NCBI GenBank assembly: GCA_937921035.1
Contig: CALEUL010000061.1
Coordinates: 1-64,000 of the forward strand
Length of the DNA: 64,000 bases
From: an uncultured Porphyromonadaceae bacterium
GTDB lineage: Bacteria > Bacteroidota > Bacteroidia > Bacteroidales > Muribaculaceae
Reading direction: 5' to 3'
Of this stretch, positions 63,240 through 64,000 are shown in pieces. The stretch's first letter is position 1; each line of letters starts with the position of its first letter. Position numbers and translations under genes: made by a program. The notes under the pieces are model-generated. The model was not told the origin of the DNA, searched no databases, and saw nothing but the letters and a program-made list of their open reading frames with translations.

Positions 63240-64000
63240 ATGAAAGTTAAATCAGACAAAGTGAAATCATCGCTTTTCCGGTTTCCGGGGTTTCTCTTCG
63301 GAGTATGCCTTGTTTTGCTTGCCGGAATGATGGTATCATGCGACGACGATTCGAATATAAAATCGTCGACACCTTTCAATCCAGCACTGCCGGTAACAGT
63401 AACGGGCTTTACCCCCGAGAGCGGCGGTTCGCAGGAAGAGATTATCATTAACGGCAGCAACTTCGGCAACGACAAAGACATTGTATCCGTATATATCGGA
63501 GGCAAAAAGGCCGTGGTTGTAAATGTGATGTCCGACAAACTGTTTGCATTCATTCCCGCCGGCGCCTACTCCGACAACGAGACCTACACAGGCGAAGTCG
63601 AAGTAGTCGTTACTCCCGAGAACGGTACCGAAGTCCGCGGCGTATCCGCCCGCCCGTTCCAGTATACTCCCAAAAAAGTTGTCGGCACGCTCTGCGGCTA
63701 CCGCAACGAAAACGACGACCAGGGAGAAGCATGGGGCTCGTTCGACGAGGTATGCGGTTTCAATGCCGAAGGCTGCATGGCCATCGACCCGCTCAACCCC
63801 GACATGCTCTATATGGCCTACGACCGTTCGGAAGGCATAATTGCCCGCCTCGACCTTAAGAACCGTGTAGCCGAACGCATAATGTCGGCCACAAAGTTCC
63901 AGACCAAGCGTCTGCGTAACATCGCCTTTACCAACGACGGCAAATACATGCTCGTCTCCACCGACCGCGACGACAACGCCCTCCACTCCACAAGTGTATG
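63240..64000 (+). CDS. IPT/TIG-domain lipoprotein, N-terminal part (probable PUL surface protein)
   Basis: Partial gene from ATG 63240 to the right edge, at least 253 codons and still open. The signal ends in a lipobox (LLAGMMVSCDDD), with acidic residues after Cys as in surface-exposed Bacteroidetes lipoproteins. Residues about 50-140 form an IPT/TIG immunoglobulin-like domain (VTGFTPESGGSQEEIIINGS). From about 145 an NHL-like propeller seems to begin (MAIDPLNPDMLYMAYDRSEG, IAFTNDGKYMLVSTDRDDN). Such proteins usually open polysaccharide utilisation loci and precede or accompany SusC/SusD; none is visible before the window ends. It is likely a glycan-binding surface component regulated by the adjacent HTCS. 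Confidence 0.82.
   Translation, partial: MKVKSDKVKSSLFRFPGFLFGVCLVLLAGMMVSCDDDSNIKSSTPFNPALPVTVTGFTPESGGSQEEIIINGSNFGNDKDIVSVYIGGKKAVVVNVMSDKLFAFIPAGAYSDNETYTGEVEVVVTPENGTEVRGVSARPFQYTPKKVVGTLCGYRNENDDQGEAWGSFDEVCGFNAEGCMAIDPLNPDMLYMAYDRSEGIIARLDLKNRVAERIMSATKFQTKRLRNIAFTNDGKYMLVSTDRDDNALHSTSV

Noticed and set aside
1..64000. CRISPR array, rRNA, tRNA, complete insertion sequence or SusC/SusD pair
   Set aside because: None seen: no regularly spaced repeats, no transposase, no recognisable RNA gene, and no TonB-dependent transporter within the window.

Overview
The window looks like a Bacteroidales chromosome, most likely a gut Muribaculaceae-type organism. Evidence: Bacteroidetes-type promoter elements (TTTG/TAnnTTTG), an UpxY/NusG-type capsule regulator, a hybrid two-component sensor (HTCS), many signal-peptide glycoside hydrolases, GxGYxYP and GtaA-type proteins, and recurrent C-terminal tails of the kind seen on exported Bacteroidales proteins. 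The family-level assignment is an inference from gene style; no rRNA or marker gene is present.

Region 1 (about 1-20,600, all minus strand, read right to left) is a surface polysaccharide locus. It opens with a good promoter (20,540-20,571) and a regulator that fuses a catalytically dead tyrosine-recombinase fold to an UpxY-like NGN-KOW antiterminator. Next come UDP-glucose dehydrogenase, a GT2, a Wzx flippase, a pyruvyl transferase with its usual F420-hydrogenase-beta-like partner, a Wzy polymerase and two GT4 enzymes. The UDP-L-FucNAc set follows (CapE, CapF, CapG, and a WbuB-like transferase), then a membrane-anchored PD-(D/E)XK-like protein, a PglC-type initiating phosphotransferase, two PglD-type acetyltransferases, and the start of a PglE-type aminotransferase cut by the window edge. 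A YafQ-type toxin-antitoxin pair sits between capF and capE. Three genes carry unstable-looking simple repeats: a C10 run that now splits a serine-acetyltransferase-like gene, a G8 run near the end of a pglD, and NNNCATT heptamers in the aminotransferase. Together they suggest slipped-strand phase variation of polysaccharide decoration.

Region 2 (20,630-23,060) holds a DUF5106/thioredoxin-like lipoprotein and a second UDP-glucose dehydrogenase paralogue.

Region 3 (23,060-62,870) is a large glycan-degradation region. A minus-strand operon encodes a GH78-GH43 fusion, a GH38 alpha-mannosidase and an aldose 1-epimerase. A divergent plus-strand pair encodes a small exported protein and a GxGYxYP protein. 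A long minus-strand operon encodes GH127, a GtaA-GH2 fusion, GH76, a GtaA-like protein, GH92, a membrane acyltransferase and a GH32-GH115 fusion with an in-frame amber codon, followed by a ROK kinase and mannose-6-phosphate isomerase. A duplicated-domain exported protein and an HTCS lie on the plus strand, then a GH43-like lipoprotein on the minus strand. The enzyme set (alpha-mannosidases plus arabinose-, rhamnose-, glucuronate- and fructose-directed activities) points to complex plant or fungal glycans. ROK and ManA would feed mannose or fructose into glycolysis.

Region 4 (63,240-64,000) is the start of an IPT/TIG-domain lipoprotein. It probably opens a polysaccharide utilisation locus whose SusC/SusD pair would lie beyond the window; no SusC/D is visible here.
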